From positions 1 through 64,000 of the forward strand of contig JAAWKB010000001.1 in assembly GCA_022797115.1 (NCBI GenBank): a DNA stretch of 64,000 nucleotides, given 5' to 3'. Under the pieces are notes generated by a model. It ran no database searches. It saw nothing but the letters and a program-made list of their open reading frames with translations, and was not told the DNA's origin. Origin of the DNA: Oscillospiraceae bacterium. Lineage in GTDB: Bacteria; Bacillota; Clostridia; Oscillospirales; Oscillospiraceae. Made by a program: the position numbers and the translations under genes. Positions 34,937 through 44,369 of this stretch are shown here, piece by piece (the first letter of the stretch is position 1; each line of letters opens with the position of its first letter).

Positions 34937-37015
34937 ATGGAAAAGAGGGGCTGTATCAAGAAAATACTATCTTTGGGCCTATGTATGCTGCTGGTGCTGA
35001 CCATGCTGCCGGCGGCGGCCCTGGCGGTGGAGACCTTTACCACCAGCGACGAGGGCGTGGCCCTGATTAAGGAATACGAGGACTTCCGCGCCATGCCCTA
35101 CAGCGACGACGGCGCGTGGTACATAGGCTACGGCACCCTCTGCGACCCGGCGGACTACCCCGGCGGCGTGTCGGAGTGGGAGGCGGAGCAGCTGCTGCGG
35201 GAGGCGCTGGTGACAATGGAGGATTGGGTCAACACCCTGCTGATGGACTACAGCATCTCCGTCACCCAGTACCAGTTCGACGCCATGGTGGATTTGACCT
35301 ACAACCTGGGGGCGCAGTGGATCAACCCGGAATACCGCTTCTGCTCCTACCTCATCAACGGCAGCTACCAGTACAGCGAAGCGGAGATCGTCAACGCCAT
35401 CGCTACCTGGTGCCACAAGGGGACCACCGTGATGGAGAACCTGGTGGACCGCCGGCTGCGGGATGCGTTCCTGTTCCTGTATGGCATCTGTGACAACGAC
35501 GGGCCGGACGCCTACACCTATATCCATTTTGACCCCAGCGGCGGGTCCATAGAAAACCAAACCGTCTTTTACCCGGTGGGCGCGGCCTACGGCCAGCTGC
35601 CCGTCCCCACCCTCCGGGGCAGGAGCTTCCTGGGCTGGCATACCACCGGCGGCGGGGCTCCCCTCACGGGGGATGAGCTGGCGCTGTCCCCCCTGCACGT
35701 CACAGCCCAATGGGATGCGGAGGCCCCCAGCCAGCCGGAGGTCGACCTGTCCGCCTGGGTCAACCCCTACAGCGATGTGAAGGACAACGACTGGTTTTTC
35801 AGCTATGTCCGGGAGTTGAGCGCCAAGGGGATTGTAGGCGGCTATCCTGACGGCACCTTCCAGTCTGCCAAGCAGCTGACTGCCGGGGAGGCGCTCAAGC
35901 TGATCCTGGTAGCCGCCGGGTACCAGGACCCCGGCAACACCCCCAGCGGCCACTGGGCGGGCAACTATCTCGTCCTGGCGGAGAGCCTGGGGTGTGTCTA
36001 CCCCGGTGAGATCGTCGACCTGGACGGCACCATCAGCCGCCTGACCATTGCCAGGATTGCCGCGGTGGCCATGAATTTGCAGCCCCGGACGGGCGCGTCG
36101 CCCTTTGCGGATATTGACGACGGCTATACCCTCGCCCTCTATGAGGAGGGTATCCTCAACGGCACCGCCGTGGGCGGCCTGCGCTATTACTACCCCAACG
36201 ACGGCATCAACCGGGCGGAGGTGTGCGCGATTGTCTCCCGAATCAGCGGCTGGGAGTACACGGAGAAGAATGACCCCGCTGTGTCCGGCTACATCCAGTA
36301 CCGGGAAAAGACCCTGCCGCTGCTGCGCAATGTACCGGCGGCGCCCTACAACACAAACCTCTTTGTTGCTGACGGCAGTATCATGCACTACAACGACGTG
36401 AATTACACCACCGCCATCGGCATTGACGTATCCTCCCACCAGGGGGAGATTGATTGGCAGAAGGTGGCGGGCTCCGGAGTGGAATTCGTGATGATCCGCC
36501 TGGGCTACCGCGGCTACGGCGAGGAGGGGAAAATCAATCTGGACCCCTATTTCCAGCAGAACATCGCTGGGGCCAAGGCTGCTGGGCTGAAGGTGGGCGT
36601 ATACTTCTTCTCCCAGGCCATCAATATCCAGGAGGCTGCGGAGGAGGCCGCGTTTGTTTTGGAAAATCTGGGCGGCCAGTACCTGGATTACCCGCTGGTC
36701 TATGACTGGGAGACCATCAGCTCCAGCGGGGCCCGGACCAAGGGGCTGGACAACACCACGCTGACTGACTGCGCTATCACCTTCTGTGACAGCGTGGCCA
36801 TGGCGGGTTACACGCCCATGATCTACTATAATCTCCCGGTGGGGTACACCCACTACCAGCTGGACCGCCTGACGGCCTATGACGTGTGGTTTGCACAGTA
36901 TGCCTCCACACCCAGCATGTACTACAATTACCAGATTTGGCAATACAGCGACAGCGGGTCCATCCCCGGCATCTCCGGGAAGGTGGACATGGATCTGGCG
37001 TTTATCCCCTATTGA
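34937..37015 (+). CDS. Secreted double lysozyme: GH24 + Flg_new/SLH modules + GH25
   Basis: 692 residues. A signal peptide (about 1-31, ALA-VE) is followed by a GH24 phage-type lysozyme (about 36-180; catalytic Glu region LIKEYEDFRAMPYSDDG, then IGYG). A Listeria-Bacteroides repeat (about 190-255, FDPSGGSIENQTVFYPVGAA) precedes an SLH-like wall-binding region (about 265-440, SDVKDNDWFFSYVRELSAKG). The C-terminal GH25 muramidase (about 494-690) has catalytic residues in GIDVSSHQGEIDW and VYDWETI. Both ends cleave the MurNAc-GlcNAc bond in their families. The ATG follows AAGGGGGA. Single-gene unit with a terminator. Confidence 0.9.
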   Translation: MEKRGCIKKILSLGLCMLLVLTMLPAAALAVETFTTSDEGVALIKEYEDFRAMPYSDDGAWYIGYGTLCDPADYPGGVSEWEAEQLLREALVTMEDWVNTLLMDYSISVTQYQFDAMVDLTYNLGAQWINPEYRFCSYLINGSYQYSEAEIVNAIATWCHKGTTVMENLVDRRLRDAFLFLYGICDNDGPDAYTYIHFDPSGGSIENQTVFYPVGAAYGQLPVPTLRGRSFLGWHTTGGGAPLTGDELALSPLHVTAQWDAEAPSQPEVDLSAWVNPYSDVKDNDWFFSYVRELSAKGIVGGYPDGTFQSAKQLTAGEALKLILVAAGYQDPGNTPSGHWAGNYLVLAESLGCVYPGEIVDLDGTISRLTIARIAAVAMNLQPRTGASPFADIDDGYTLALYEEGILNGTAVGGLRYYYPNDGINRAEVCAIVSRISGWEYTEKNDPAVSGYIQYREKTLPLLRNVPAAPYNTNLFVADGSIMHYNDVNYTTAIGIDVSSHQGEIDWQKVAGSGVEFVMIRLGYRGYGEEGKINLDPYFQQNIAGAKAAGLKVGVYFFSQAINIQEAAEEAAFVLENLGGQYLDYPLVYDWETISSSGARTKGLDNTTLTDCAITFCDSVAMAGYTPMIYYNLPVGYTHYQLDRLTAYDVWFAQYASTPSMYYNYQIWQYSDSGSIPGISGKVDMDLAFIPY

Positions 37016-37028
37016 CCGCCTACCGGCA

Positions 37029-37065
37029 ATGAGAGGGCTTGGCTTTCGCAGCCAAGCCCTCTCAT
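37029..37065. terminator. Terminator between the double-lysozyme gene and thrC
   Basis: A 15-bp perfect stem around GAGAGGGCTTGGC / GCCAAGCCCTCTC between convergent genes. Confidence 0.82.
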
Positions 37066-37108
37066 CTCATTGTTGTACGCTGAAACAGGGATGCCCCCTG
37101 TGGGGCTG

Positions 37109-38350
37109 CTACTCCACGGTAATGCCGCGTTCCGCAAACGCCTTCAGCAGCTGGTCCATATCATTGGGGATGGAGACCGGCTCGCCGCAGGAGGCGATGG
37201 CGTTGGCCACATCCTTGAGGCCATTGCCAGTCACGACGCTGACGGCCGTGGCGCTGGCGGGGATTTTACCCTGCTCACAAAGCTTCTTCAGCCCCGCCGT
37301 ACCGGTCACGCCGGCGGGCTCTCCGAACACGCCGCAGGTCCGGCCCAGCAGCTTCTGGGCGTCCATGATCTCCTGGTCAGAGACATTGACCGTCAGGCCG
37401 TTGGACTCCCGGATTGCCAGCAGGGCCTTGTCCGCATTCCGCGGCACGCCTACGGCAATAGAGTCGGCCAGGGTGTTCTCTTCCATGGGGCGCCACGCCT
37501 CTCCCGTCTCAATGGCCCGGTTCAGGGGGCAGCAGCCCTCCGCCTGGGCGGAGATCAGCCGGGGGAGCCGGTCAATGAAGCCAATGGCATAGAGGTCCTT
37601 CAATCCCTTCCAAAGCCCGGCGATGGTGCAGCCGTCGCCCACGGAGATGGCGATATAATCGGGGACAACCCAGTGCAGCTGCTCCATGATCTCCAGGCCC
37701 ACGGTTTTTTTGCCCTCGGAGAGGTATGGATTGATGGCGGCGTTACGGTTGTACCAGCCCCACCGGCTGATCGCGGCCTTACTCAGCTCGAAGGTGTCCT
37801 CATAGCTGCCCTGGACGGAAATGACCGTCGCGCCAAAGGCCATCAGCTGGGCAACCTTGCCCTTGGGGGCACGGGAGGGGACGAAGATGTACGTCTTGAG
37901 GCCCGCCGCCGCGGCGTTCCCAGCCAGGGAGGAGGCGGCGTTGCCGGTGGAGGAGCAGGCGATGACCTCCGCACCGGCCTCCCGGGCCTTTGCCACCGCC
38001 ATGGCGCTGGCCCGGTCCTTCAATGAGGCGGTGGGGTTGATGCCGTCGTCCTTGATATACAGCCTTTGGATACCCAGCTGGCCAGCCAGCCTGTCCGCCT
38101 GGTAGAGGGGGCTCCAGCCTACCCGCAGGGGCGGCAGCTCCGTGCCTGCCTCCACCGGCAGCAGCTCCCGGTAGCGCCAGATCGTATATTCCTGGCGCGC
38201 CGCCAGGTCCGCTTTGGACAGGCTGGATTTGATGGAATCATAGTCGTAGACGATGTCTAAAATTCCCCCACAGGCACAGTTGGTCAGATTGGGGGCGGCA
38301 TCGTAGGTTCTTCCACAGATTACGCACTTGGCGTGGAGGACGTTCTTCAT
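37109..38350 (-). CDS. thrC: Threonine synthase
   Basis: 413 residues, fold type II PLP enzyme. It begins with a Cys-rich segment (AKCVICGRTYDAAPNLTNCA-CGG) seen in one threonine synthase class. The Schiff-base lysine is in GINPTASLKDRASAMAVA, followed by CSSTGNAASSLAGNAAAAGL and a SVGDGCTIAGLWKG phosphate loop. It makes threonine from O-phosphohomoserine in the cytoplasm. The ATG follows AAGGAGATGG. No other threonine gene is adjacent. Confidence 0.92.
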   Translation of the reverse strand: MKNVLHAKCVICGRTYDAAPNLTNCACGGILDIVYDYDSIKSSLSKADLAARQEYTIWRYRELLPVEAGTELPPLRVGWSPLYQADRLAGQLGIQRLYIKDDGINPTASLKDRASAMAVAKAREAGAEVIACSSTGNAASSLAGNAAAAGLKTYIFVPSRAPKGKVAQLMAFGATVISVQGSYEDTFELSKAAISRWGWYNRNAAINPYLSEGKKTVGLEIMEQLHWVVPDYIAISVGDGCTIAGLWKGLKDLYAIGFIDRLPRLISAQAEGCCPLNRAIETGEAWRPMEENTLADSIAVGVPRNADKALLAIRESNGLTVNVSDQEIMDAQKLLGRTCGVFGEPAGVTGTAGLKKLCEQGKIPASATAVSVVTGNGLKDVANAIASCGEPVSIPNDMDQLLKAFAERGITVE

Positions 38351-38456
38351 AGGCCATCTCCTTCTTGGTCGTTATCCCGGGGCTGCGCACCCCGGATCTG
38401 CGGTCCCCTTTATACGCAGCCCAAAAGGGACCAAAAAGCTGCCGGACTGTCGATCC

Positions 38457-38490
38457 GCCCCCCCTATCCCGTGGGGGGTATTTTTTCGCT
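38457..38490 (+). terminator. Orphan plus-strand terminator upstream of thrC
   Basis: CCCCCCTATCCCGTGGGGGG-type hairpin followed by TATTTTTTC on the plus strand. No plus-strand gene is seen before it; the 38351-38586 gap otherwise holds only hairpins (for example CCGGGG/CCCCGG near the thrC start) and no supported gene. Confidence 0.5.
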
Positions 38491-38586
38491 CCGACGGCCA
38501 CGACTGCCCCTACCCGGCAGTGTATGCCTCCATGCGCCGCTGCCGTACGCCGGATCACGGATTCTGCCGGCGGATTCCCGGGACAC

Positions 38587-38793
38587 CTACGGTTCCTGCG
38601 CCCGGCCGTCTGCGGCGGATGCCTCATCCTCCTTCAGGTTCTCCAGGGCGACGCGGGTCGCCTCGATCACAAACGCAGAGAAATTGCAGTCCTTCCCGCG
38701 GATCACCTCTTCGACCTGTTCAATTAAATCGTCCGGGAAACGGATACTTTTGTTCGTTGTGGTAGGGATTTTGGGGATTTGAAATTTCCGCAT
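38587..38793 (-). CDS. Ribbon-helix-helix (RHH) DNA-binding protein
   Basis: 68 residues from the ATG at 38791-38793 (MRKFQIPKIPTTTNKS), which follows GAGGTG by eight bases. The core KSIRFPDDLIEQVEEVIRGK-DCNFSAFVIEATRVAL is a typical RHH strand-helix-helix, with the strand contacting DNA and helices dimerising. A perfect palindrome overlaps its own promoter, so it is probably an autorepressor. It is divergent from a 55-aa gene. Antitoxin function is possible, but the neighbour does not look like a known toxin. Confidence 0.82.
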   Translation of the reverse strand: MRKFQIPKIPTTTNKSIRFPDDLIEQVEEVIRGKDCNFSAFVIEATRVALENLKEDEASAADGRAQEP

Positions 38794-38807
38794 ACGCAAC
38801 ACACCTC

Positions 38808-38863
38808 GCAATATAGATTATATTGCAAATTGTATTGCTAAAATATACCGATAAAAATATTGC
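38808..38863. promoter_or_regulatory. Palindromic operator and reiterated TTGC half-sites
   Basis: The perfect palindrome GCAATATA-GAT-TATATTGC (38808-38826) is followed by further ATTGC sites near 38833 and 38858, all in the AT-rich divergent gap between the RHH gene and the 55-aa gene. Likely the RHH binding region. Confidence 0.68.
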
Positions 38864-38907
38864 GTTTTGTTGCACAAATGTGCTACAATCTAAAAGGGGT
38901 GATAAAA

Positions 38908-39075
38908 ATGGAAAATTTCCCGAAATATTACACTTGCCTGTTTAACAGTATAACAGATGCCATTGAGGCGATCCAGCATCAAAACTACATTGCAGCGCAG
39001 GATATTCTGATCAAGGCGCAGCAGGAGGCGGAGGAGCTGTATCTGGCGGATGGGGATGAGGGAATCCCCGGCTGA
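38908..39075 (+). CDS. Small helical protein of unknown function (55 aa)
   Basis: 55 residues from MENFPKYYTCLFNSITDAIE. The predicted fold is a helical hairpin (TDAIEAIQHQNYIAAQDILI then KAQQEAEELYLA). The ATG follows AAGGGGTGAT. Similar short proteins occur in Clostridia and their mobile elements, but the function is not known to me. It is divergent from the RHH gene and shares its operator region, so joint regulation is likely. Confidence 0.65.
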   Translation: MENFPKYYTCLFNSITDAIEAIQHQNYIAAQDILIKAQQEAEELYLADGDEGIPG

Positions 39076-39205
39076 TGCTGCGCGCCAAGTGAGCGGGCAT
39101 ATCCGTTGGCAATTCGCCTCCCGGCGGCCCAGAGGGCCATACAGGGGGCTGTCCGCCGGATCCAACCCCCGTATCAAAGGATTCCGGAGCCGCAGGCTCC
39201 CGTGT

Positions 39206-39234
39206 GCTTTTGCTGCCGTTACACAGGCAAAAGC
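39206..39234 (+). terminator. Hairpin after the 55-aa gene
   Basis: GCTTTTGC / GCAAAAGC stem about 130 bases past the stop codon; the rest of 39076-39282 shows nothing recognisable. Confidence 0.4.
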
Positions 39235-39282
39235 AGCCCTGCCACGGCAGCGGCAAGACGAGCATTCCGCAGAATGGAGAGA

Positions 39283-39305
39283 GGGCGGGGCCGGAGGCCC
39301 CGCCC
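39283..39305. terminator. GC-rich hairpin downstream of the PLP enzyme gene
   Basis: A perfect 10-bp stem (GGGCGGGGCC / GGCCCCGCCC, loop of three) 13 bases past the minus-strand stop at 39318; weak T-run. Confidence 0.55.
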
Positions 39306-39317
39306 GTTCGCGTTATA

Positions 39318-40799
39318 TTATAGATTTTTCAGCAGCCCGGTTGCCTCATTGAACTCGTGAATAAGCTCGTCAAGCTCCTTGGCCTGGGCATGAACGGCGT
39401 CCCAGGTGTTCTCCGTGTCATACCACAGGTCGTTGAGGTCCTGGACATCCCGCGCCTGCTGCTCCACCCAGGTGTAATATTTGAGGTTGTGTACCCGCTT
39501 GCGGTCCACATAGGTCAGCTCCATCATGCTGTCTGTCTTCAGCCCCAGGATGTGCAGGCTGTGGTCAATGGCCGCCCCGGTGGCGCTGTAGGCCCCGTGC
39601 ATCTCATCCAGCTCGGCAATGCGGCTCTGGTACATAGCCGCGCTGTCGGTCAGCACCGTGCCCACCACATCGTGCTCGGTGAGCTCATAGTACTTTGCCA
39701 GCTTGATGCAGCAGAGTACGTTGGCAATGCCGGAAATGCCCAGCCAGCTGAGCTGCTCAATGAGCGCATCCTCCAGGCCCAGCTCATTTTTCAGGTAGGC
39801 GTGGCCTTCGGGGGTGTTGAACAGGCGCAGCAGCCGCTGGCTGTCCTCATCGTCAATGGCAATCGCCATATCCGTATTCTTCACATTGTGAATCCAGGGG
39901 ATGTGCTTGTCACCGATGCCCTCGATGCGGTGGCCGCCAAAGCCATTTTCCAGGATGGTGGGGCACTGGAGGGCCTCGCCCACCGCCAGCTTCAGCTGGG
40001 GATACCGCTCCTTGAGCAGGTCGCCCGCGCTCATGGTGCCGGCGGAGCCGGAGGTGAAGCACGCGCCGGCAAAGCGGTCCCCGGGCCGCTTGATGGCCTC
40101 ATACAGATCCGCCAGGGCGCAGCCCGTCACATTGTAATGCCACAGGGGGTTGCCCATCTCCTCAAACTGGTTGAAAATCATATACTGGGGGTCGGCCTTC
40201 AGCTCCCAGGTCTTGTCAAAGATCTCCTTGACATTGCTCTCGCAGCCCGGGGTGGCAATGACTTCCCCGGCAATGGACTTCAGCCAGCTGAACCGCTCCT
40301 GGCTCATCTCAGCTGGGAGGATGGCGACGCTCTCGCAGGCCAGCAGCTTTGAGTTGAACGCGCCGCCCCGGCAGTAGTTGCCGGTGGAGGGCCACACGGC
40401 CTTGTGCCAGGTGGCGTCAAACTGCCCTGTGACCAGCCGGGGGGCCAGGCAGCCGAAGGAGGCGCCCACCTTGTGGCAGCCGGTGGGGAACCATTTGCCG
40501 GCCATGGCGATGATGCGGCAGGGTACGCCGGAGAGGACGCTGGGGATCTCCACGTAGTTGGGCACGGCCTGGAACAGGCCGCCGCTCTCCTTGGCCTCGT
40601 TCTTCCAGGTGATGCGGAAGAGGTTAAGGGGGTTCACATCCCACAGCCCCACACCCTTCAGCCGCTCCTGGATGGGGGCGGGGATGGACGCGGGGTTCTG
40701 CATCTGGGCGATGGTGGGGATGATGACGCCGTTCTCCCGGGCCTTCTGGACGTTCTTTTGCAGGACGTCCCTGTTGATGCTGAGATCAATCTTGCTCAT
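39318..40799 (-). CDS. Fold type II PLP-dependent enzyme (cysteine synthase-like, unusual family)
   Basis: 493 residues, longer than most fold type II enzymes. The likely Schiff-base lysine is K110 in [11 protein letters not shown]; the cofactor Asn loop is [12 protein letters not shown] and a glycine loop is [13 protein letters not shown]. The chemistry is therefore beta-elimination/replacement or ammonia-lyase-like on an amino acid. It is encoded with a YheO-type regulator and opposite ygeY-ygeW-carbamate kinase, the place where YgeX (diaminopropionate ammonia-lyase) sits in enterobacteria. It is not a YgeX orthologue by sequence. The assigned role in that pathway is inference. Confidence 0.8.
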   Translation of the reverse strand: MSKIDLSINRDVLQKNVQKARENGVIIPTIAQMQNPASIPAPIQERLKGVGLWDVNPLNLFRITWKNEAKESGGLFQAVPNYVEIPSVLSGVPCRIIAMAGKWFPTGCHKVGASFGCLAPRLVTGQFDATWHKAVWPSTGNYCRGGAFNSKLLACESVAILPAEMSQERFSWLKSIAGEVIATPGCESNVKEIFDKTWELKADPQYMIFNQFEEMGNPLWHYNVTGCALADLYEAIKRPGDRFAGACFTSGSAGTMSAGDLLKERYPQLKLAVGEALQCPTILENGFGGHRIEGIGDKHIPWIHNVKNTDMAIAIDDEDSQRLLRLFNTPEGHAYLKNELGLEDALIEQLSWLGISGIANVLCCIKLAKYYELTEHDVVGTVLTDSAAMYQSRIAELDEMHGAYSATGAAIDHSLHILGLKTDSMMELTYVDRKRVHNLKYYTWVEQQARDVQDLNDLWYDTENTWDAVHAQAKELDELIHEFNEATGLLKNL

Positions 40800-41445
40800 G
40801 CCGCTTTTCCTCCTGTTTCAGGTCAATATAGGAATACAATGTATATTTGGAGATGCCAAAGTACTTTGCCACCTTGTCGCCGGATTTGGTGACAAGGAAC
40901 GCGCCGTGGCGGCTCAGGAACTGGATGGCCCGGACCTTGTCGTCCTTGTTCATCAGGGCCACGGGCTTCCCCACCAGGGCCACGCTCTGCTCGATGAGGT
41001 CGTCGAGCAGGTCGCTGACGTTGAGCACGGTGATGCGCTCCTCCTGCCCGCCCCCGTCCGCCGTGCGCACAAGGCCGCTGAGGGCGTTTTCCACCATCAG
41101 CAGGGCGGAGATGTCGTAGTTGATGGCGAGGATGGCGTCCACCTGCCCCGCCCCATCCCGGATGTAGACGGTGGAGGACTTGAGGATCTTGCCGTCCGGG
41201 GTGCGGGTGAGATAGGCCAGGTGGTCCTGGGGGTCCTCATCCCCGTGGAGGATCTGCTCCATCACCACCGTGGAGGGCCCGTCCCCCAGCCTGCGCCCGG
41301 TGACATGCCCGTTTTCAATGTGCGCGATGGACTGCTCCGGGTCCTGGGCGGCCAGGTCGTGGATCACCACCTCGCAGCTGGGCCCGAACTGGGCGGCCAG
41401 GGCGGCCGCAATCTGCTTGAGCATCTCCATCCGGCTGCTGTCCAA
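40786..41445 (-). CDS. YheO/DauR-type transcriptional regulator (PAS-like + HTH)
   Basis: 219 residues. The N-terminal YheO-type sensor domain (about 10-125) has [40 protein letters not shown] and [14 protein letters not shown]-terminal helix-turn-helix (about 165-210) has [21 protein letters not shown] chose the TTG at 41443-41445 (reads [12 protein letters not shown]) because it is eight bases after GGAGGTG. It overlaps the PLP enzyme gene by 14 bases and is divergent from ygeY, so it probably controls both sides. Confidence 0.85.
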   Translation of the reverse strand: MDSSRMEMLKQIAAALAAQFGPSCEVVIHDLAAQDPEQSIAHIENGHVTGRRLGDGPSTVVMEQILHGDEDPQDHLAYLTRTPDGKILKSSTVYIRDGAGQVDAILAINYDISALLMVENALSGLVRTADGGGQEERITVLNVSDLLDDLIEQSVALVGKPVALMNKDDKVRAIQFLSRHGAFLVTKSGDKVAKYFGISKYTLYSYIDLKQEEKRHEQD

Positions 41446-41509
41446 TGCGCTATCACCTCCCTGGCCGTAAAGCCCTTGCATTCCTGGCGCTCCGGCAGTT
41501 TTCAAGTCC

Positions 41510-41538
41510 ATCATACCAGCATTGCAGGCGGATTGCAA
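41510..41538 (-). promoter_or_regulatory. Promoter of the regulator-PLP enzyme genes
   Basis: Minus strand TTGCAA (41533-41538), 17 bases, TATGAT (41510-41515). Confidence 0.7.
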
Positions 41539-41578
41539 GGACTTTTCAAAAAGTTTTTTAGGTTTTCAAAAATTTTGT

Positions 41579-41606
41579 TTGACAACCGCGTTTTCTATGA
41601 TATGAT
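41579..41606 (+). promoter_or_regulatory. Promoter of ygeY-ygeW-arcC
   Basis: TTGACA (41579-41584), 16 bases, TATGAT (41601-41606), 80 bases before the ygeY start. Confidence 0.72.
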
Positions 41607-41685
41607 AGGAGCAGAGAGAGCCGGCGCAGGCCGCGTCCGGGTCAAAACAGACGGAATACGCGCAAGCGAGATGGAGGGCTGCACC

Positions 41686-43053
41686 ATGGATTTTGAAGCG
41701 ATCAAGAGGGCTGCTGAAGGCTATCAGGCGGATATGACAAGGTTCCTGCGGGATCTGATCGCCATCCCCAGCGAGAGCTGCGAGGAGGAGGGGGTCATCA
41801 AGCGCACGATCCTGGAGATGGAGCGCCTGGGCTTTGACAAGGCGGAGATCGACCCGGAGGGCAACGCTCTGGGCTGGATGGGCGAGGGCGAGAAGATCAT
41901 CGCCTTTGACGGGCACATCGATACGGTGGGCATTGGCAACCGGGACAACTGGGACCACGACCCCTACCAGGGCTATGAGACAGACGACGTGATCTATGGC
42001 CGCGGCGGCTCCGACCAGGAGGGCGGCGTGGTATCGGCGGTGTACGGCGCGAAGATCATGAAGGAGCTGGGCCTGATCCCCGCCGGATACAAAATCCTGG
42101 TGACAGCCACCGTCCAGGAGGAGGACTGCGACGGCCTGTGCTGGCAGTACATCCACAATGAGGACGGCATCACCCCTGAGTTTGTGGTGTCCACCGAGCC
42201 CACTGACGGCGGCATCTACCGGGGCCACCGGGGCCGCATGGAGATCCGGGTGGACGTGAAGGGCGTCAGCTGCCACGGCTCTGCCCCTGAACGCGGGGAC
42301 AACGCCATTTACAAGATGGCCGATATCATCCGGGAGGTCCGCGCCCTCAACGAGAACGACGACGCAGAGGGCACGGAGATCAAGGGCCTGGTGAAGATGC
42401 TGAACCCCCAGTACAACCCCGAGCACTATGAGGACGCCCGGTTCCTGGGCCGGGGCACCTGCACGGTCTCCCAGGTGTTCTACACCTCCCCCAGCCGCTG
42501 CGCCGTGGCCGACAGCTGCGCCATCTCCATCGACCGCCGCATGACCGCCGGGGAGACCTGGGACAGCTGCCTGGATGAGATCCGCGCCCTGCCCGCTGTG
42601 CGCAGGTACGGCGAGGATGTCAAGGTGAGCATGTACATGTATGACCGGCCCGCCTGGACTGGCCTGACGTATGAGACGGAGTGCTATTTCCCCACCTGGA
42701 TTAACAAGGAGACCGCCCCCCACGTCCAGGCCCTGGCCGAAGCCCACAGGGCGCTCTACGGGGAGAAGCGGGTGGGCCATCCCGACGCCATGCCCCTGCG
42801 GGACCGCCCGCTGATCGACAAATGGACCTTCTCCACCAACTGCGTGTCCATCCAGGGCCGCTACGGCATCCCCTGCGTGGGCTTCGGCCCCGGCGCGGAG
42901 AGCCAGGCCCACGCCCCCAACGAGATCACCTGGAAACAGGATCTTGTCACCTGCGCCGCCGTCTACGCCGCCTGCGTGGGCCTCTACAAAGGCAGGAGCG
43001 GCGAGGATGTGTGCGAGTACCGGGGCGGCAGGACAGATAACAATATCCGGTAA
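41686..43053 (+). CDS. ygeY: YgeY-type M20 family metallohydrolase
   Basis: 455 residues of the M20 dinuclear zinc hydrolase family. Metal/catalytic segments are [13 protein letters not shown] (H-x-D), [13 protein letters not shown] (bridging Asp), TVQEEDCDG (catalytic Glu pair) and [15 protein letters not shown]; the lid dimerisation domain has [14 protein letters not shown]. Closest known type is YgeY, encoded with YgeW, YgeX and carbamate kinase in purine-linked clusters. Likely cleaves an amide or carbamoyl-type bond of a small amino-acid derivative. The ATG follows GGAGGG by seven bases. Confidence 0.9.
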   Translation: MDFEAIKRAAEGYQADMTRFLRDLIAIPSESCEEEGVIKRTILEMERLGFDKAEIDPEGNALGWMGEGEKIIAFDGHIDTVGIGNRDNWDHDPYQGYETDDVIYGRGGSDQEGGVVSAVYGAKIMKELGLIPAGYKILVTATVQEEDCDGLCWQYIHNEDGITPEFVVSTEPTDGGIYRGHRGRMEIRVDVKGVSCHGSAPERGDNAIYKMADIIREVRALNENDDAEGTEIKGLVKMLNPQYNPEHYEDARFLGRGTCTVSQVFYTSPSRCAVADSCAISIDRRMTAGETWDSCLDEIRALPAVRRYGEDVKVSMYMYDRPAWTGLTYETECYFPTWINKETAPHVQALAEAHRALYGEKRVGHPDAMPLRDRPLIDKWTFSTNCVSIQGRYGIPCVGFGPGAESQAHAPNEITWKQDLVTCAAVYAACVGLYKGRSGEDVCEYRGGRTDNNIR

Positions 43054-43096
43054 ACATACGTGAGAAAAGCTTAATACGGGGATATCCTGTGTAAAA

Positions 43097-43132
43097 GTTC
43101 TTTTTGACCCTTTTTCTTTCAAGAAAAAGGGT
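43097..43132 (+). repeat. Palindromic intergenic repeat, copy C
   Basis: GTTCTTTTTG followed by ACCCTTTTTCTT-TC-AAGAAAAAGGGT (12-bp arms). Same family as copies A, B and D; lies between ygeY and ygeW. The arms have changed in a compensatory way relative to copy B (ATT/AAT to ACC/GGT). Confidence 0.75.
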
Positions 43133-43173
43133 GGCCACCTAAATAAAAATCGACGGAATAGGAGAACATAGCC

Positions 43174-44367
43174 ATGAGCAAGACGGAAAAGCTGGCCCAG
43201 CATCTGGAGAAGCTGCGGATCAACAATATGTATAAGAACGATTTCTACTGGACCTGGGACAAGACGGACGATGAACTGGACGCTATCTTCACTGTGGCCG
43301 ACGCCCTGCGGGATCTGCGGGAGCGGAACATCTCCACCAAGGTCTTTGACTCGGGACTGGGGATCTCCATCTTCCGGGACAACTCCACCCGCACACGCTT
43401 CTCCTTCGCCTCCGCCTGCAATCTGCTGGGCCTGGAGGTCAGCGACCTGGACGAGAAAAAGAGCCAGATCGCCCACGGCGAGACGGTGCGCGAGACAGCC
43501 AACATGGTCTCCTTTATGGCCGACGTAATCGGCATCCGTGACGACATGTTCATTGAGGAGGGCCACAAGTACCAGAAGACCTTTATGGACGCCCTGGACG
43601 AGGGCTATGCCAAGGGCATCCTGGAGCAGCGCCCCACCCTGGTGAACCTCCAGTGCGACGTGGACCACCCCACCCAGTCCATGGCCGATCTGCTCCATGT
43701 CATCCATGAGCTGGGCGGCGTGGAAAACCTGAAGGGCAAGAAGGTGGCCATGACCTGGGCCTATTCCCCCAGCTACGGCAAGCCCCTGAGCGTGCCCCAG
43801 GGCGTGATCGGCCTGTTCAGCCGCTTCGGCATGGACGTGGTGCTGGCCCATCCGGAGGGCTATGAGATCCTGCCGGAGGTGGAGGAGATCGCCAAGGCCA
43901 ACGCGGAGAAGTCCGGCGGCTCCTTTACAAAGGTGAACTCCATGGAGGAGGCATTCCGGGACGCGGATATCGTCTATCCCAAGAGCTGGGCCCCCTTCCA
44001 GGCGATGGAGAAGCGCACCCGGCTCTACCGCGAGGGCGACAAGGCGGGGATTGACCAGCTGGAGCAGGAGCTGCTGGCCCAGAACGCCCAGCACAAGGAC
44101 TGGTCCTGCACGGAGGATATGATGCAGCTGACGAAGGACGGCAAGGCCCTCTATATGCACTGCCTGCCCGCCGATATCAGCGGCGTGAGCTGCACGGAGG
44201 GCGAGGTGGACGGCAGCGTCTTCGACCGCTATATGGAGCCCCTGTACAAGCAGGCGTCCTTCAAACCCTATATCATCGCGGCCATGATCTTCCTGAGCAA
44301 GGTCAAGGACCCGGTCGCCGCCCTGCGGGAGCTGGAGAGCCGGGGCGAAAAGCGCAAGGCGTTTTAA
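43174..44367 (+). CDS. ygeW: YgeW-type knotted carbamoyltransferase
   Basis: 397 residues of the aspartate/ornithine carbamoyltransferase fold. The carbamoyl-phosphate site is DNSTRTRFSFASA (S-x-R-T-R), with DHPTQSMADLLH in the second contact region and a C-terminal HCLPADISGVSC. Length and the QC-DVDHPTQ segment fit YgeW rather than OTC or ATC. With carbamate kinase next to it, the pair could cleave a carbamoyl compound phosphorolytically and recover ATP. The ATG follows AGGAGA. Confidence 0.92.
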   Translation: MSKTEKLAQHLEKLRINNMYKNDFYWTWDKTDDELDAIFTVADALRDLRERNISTKVFDSGLGISIFRDNSTRTRFSFASACNLLGLEVSDLDEKKSQIAHGETVRETANMVSFMADVIGIRDDMFIEEGHKYQKTFMDALDEGYAKGILEQRPTLVNLQCDVDHPTQSMADLLHVIHELGGVENLKGKKVAMTWAYSPSYGKPLSVPQGVIGLFSRFGMDVVLAHPEGYEILPEVEEIAKANAEKSGGSFTKVNSMEEAFRDADIVYPKSWAPFQAMEKRTRLYREGDKAGIDQLEQELLAQNAQHKDWSCTEDMMQLTKDGKALYMHCLPADISGVSCTEGEVDGSVFDRYMEPLYKQASFKPYIIAAMIFLSKVKDPVAALRELESRGEKRKAF

Positions 44368-44369
44368 GC

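Noticed and set aside
38328-38782. Overlapping plus-strand frames between thrC and the RHH gene
   Set aside because: No ribosome sites or promoters; three frames are open at once because of G+C bias.
39318-40799. YgeX diaminopropionate ammonia-lyase
   Set aside because: Position fits, but length (493 aa) and motif sequences differ from YgeX.
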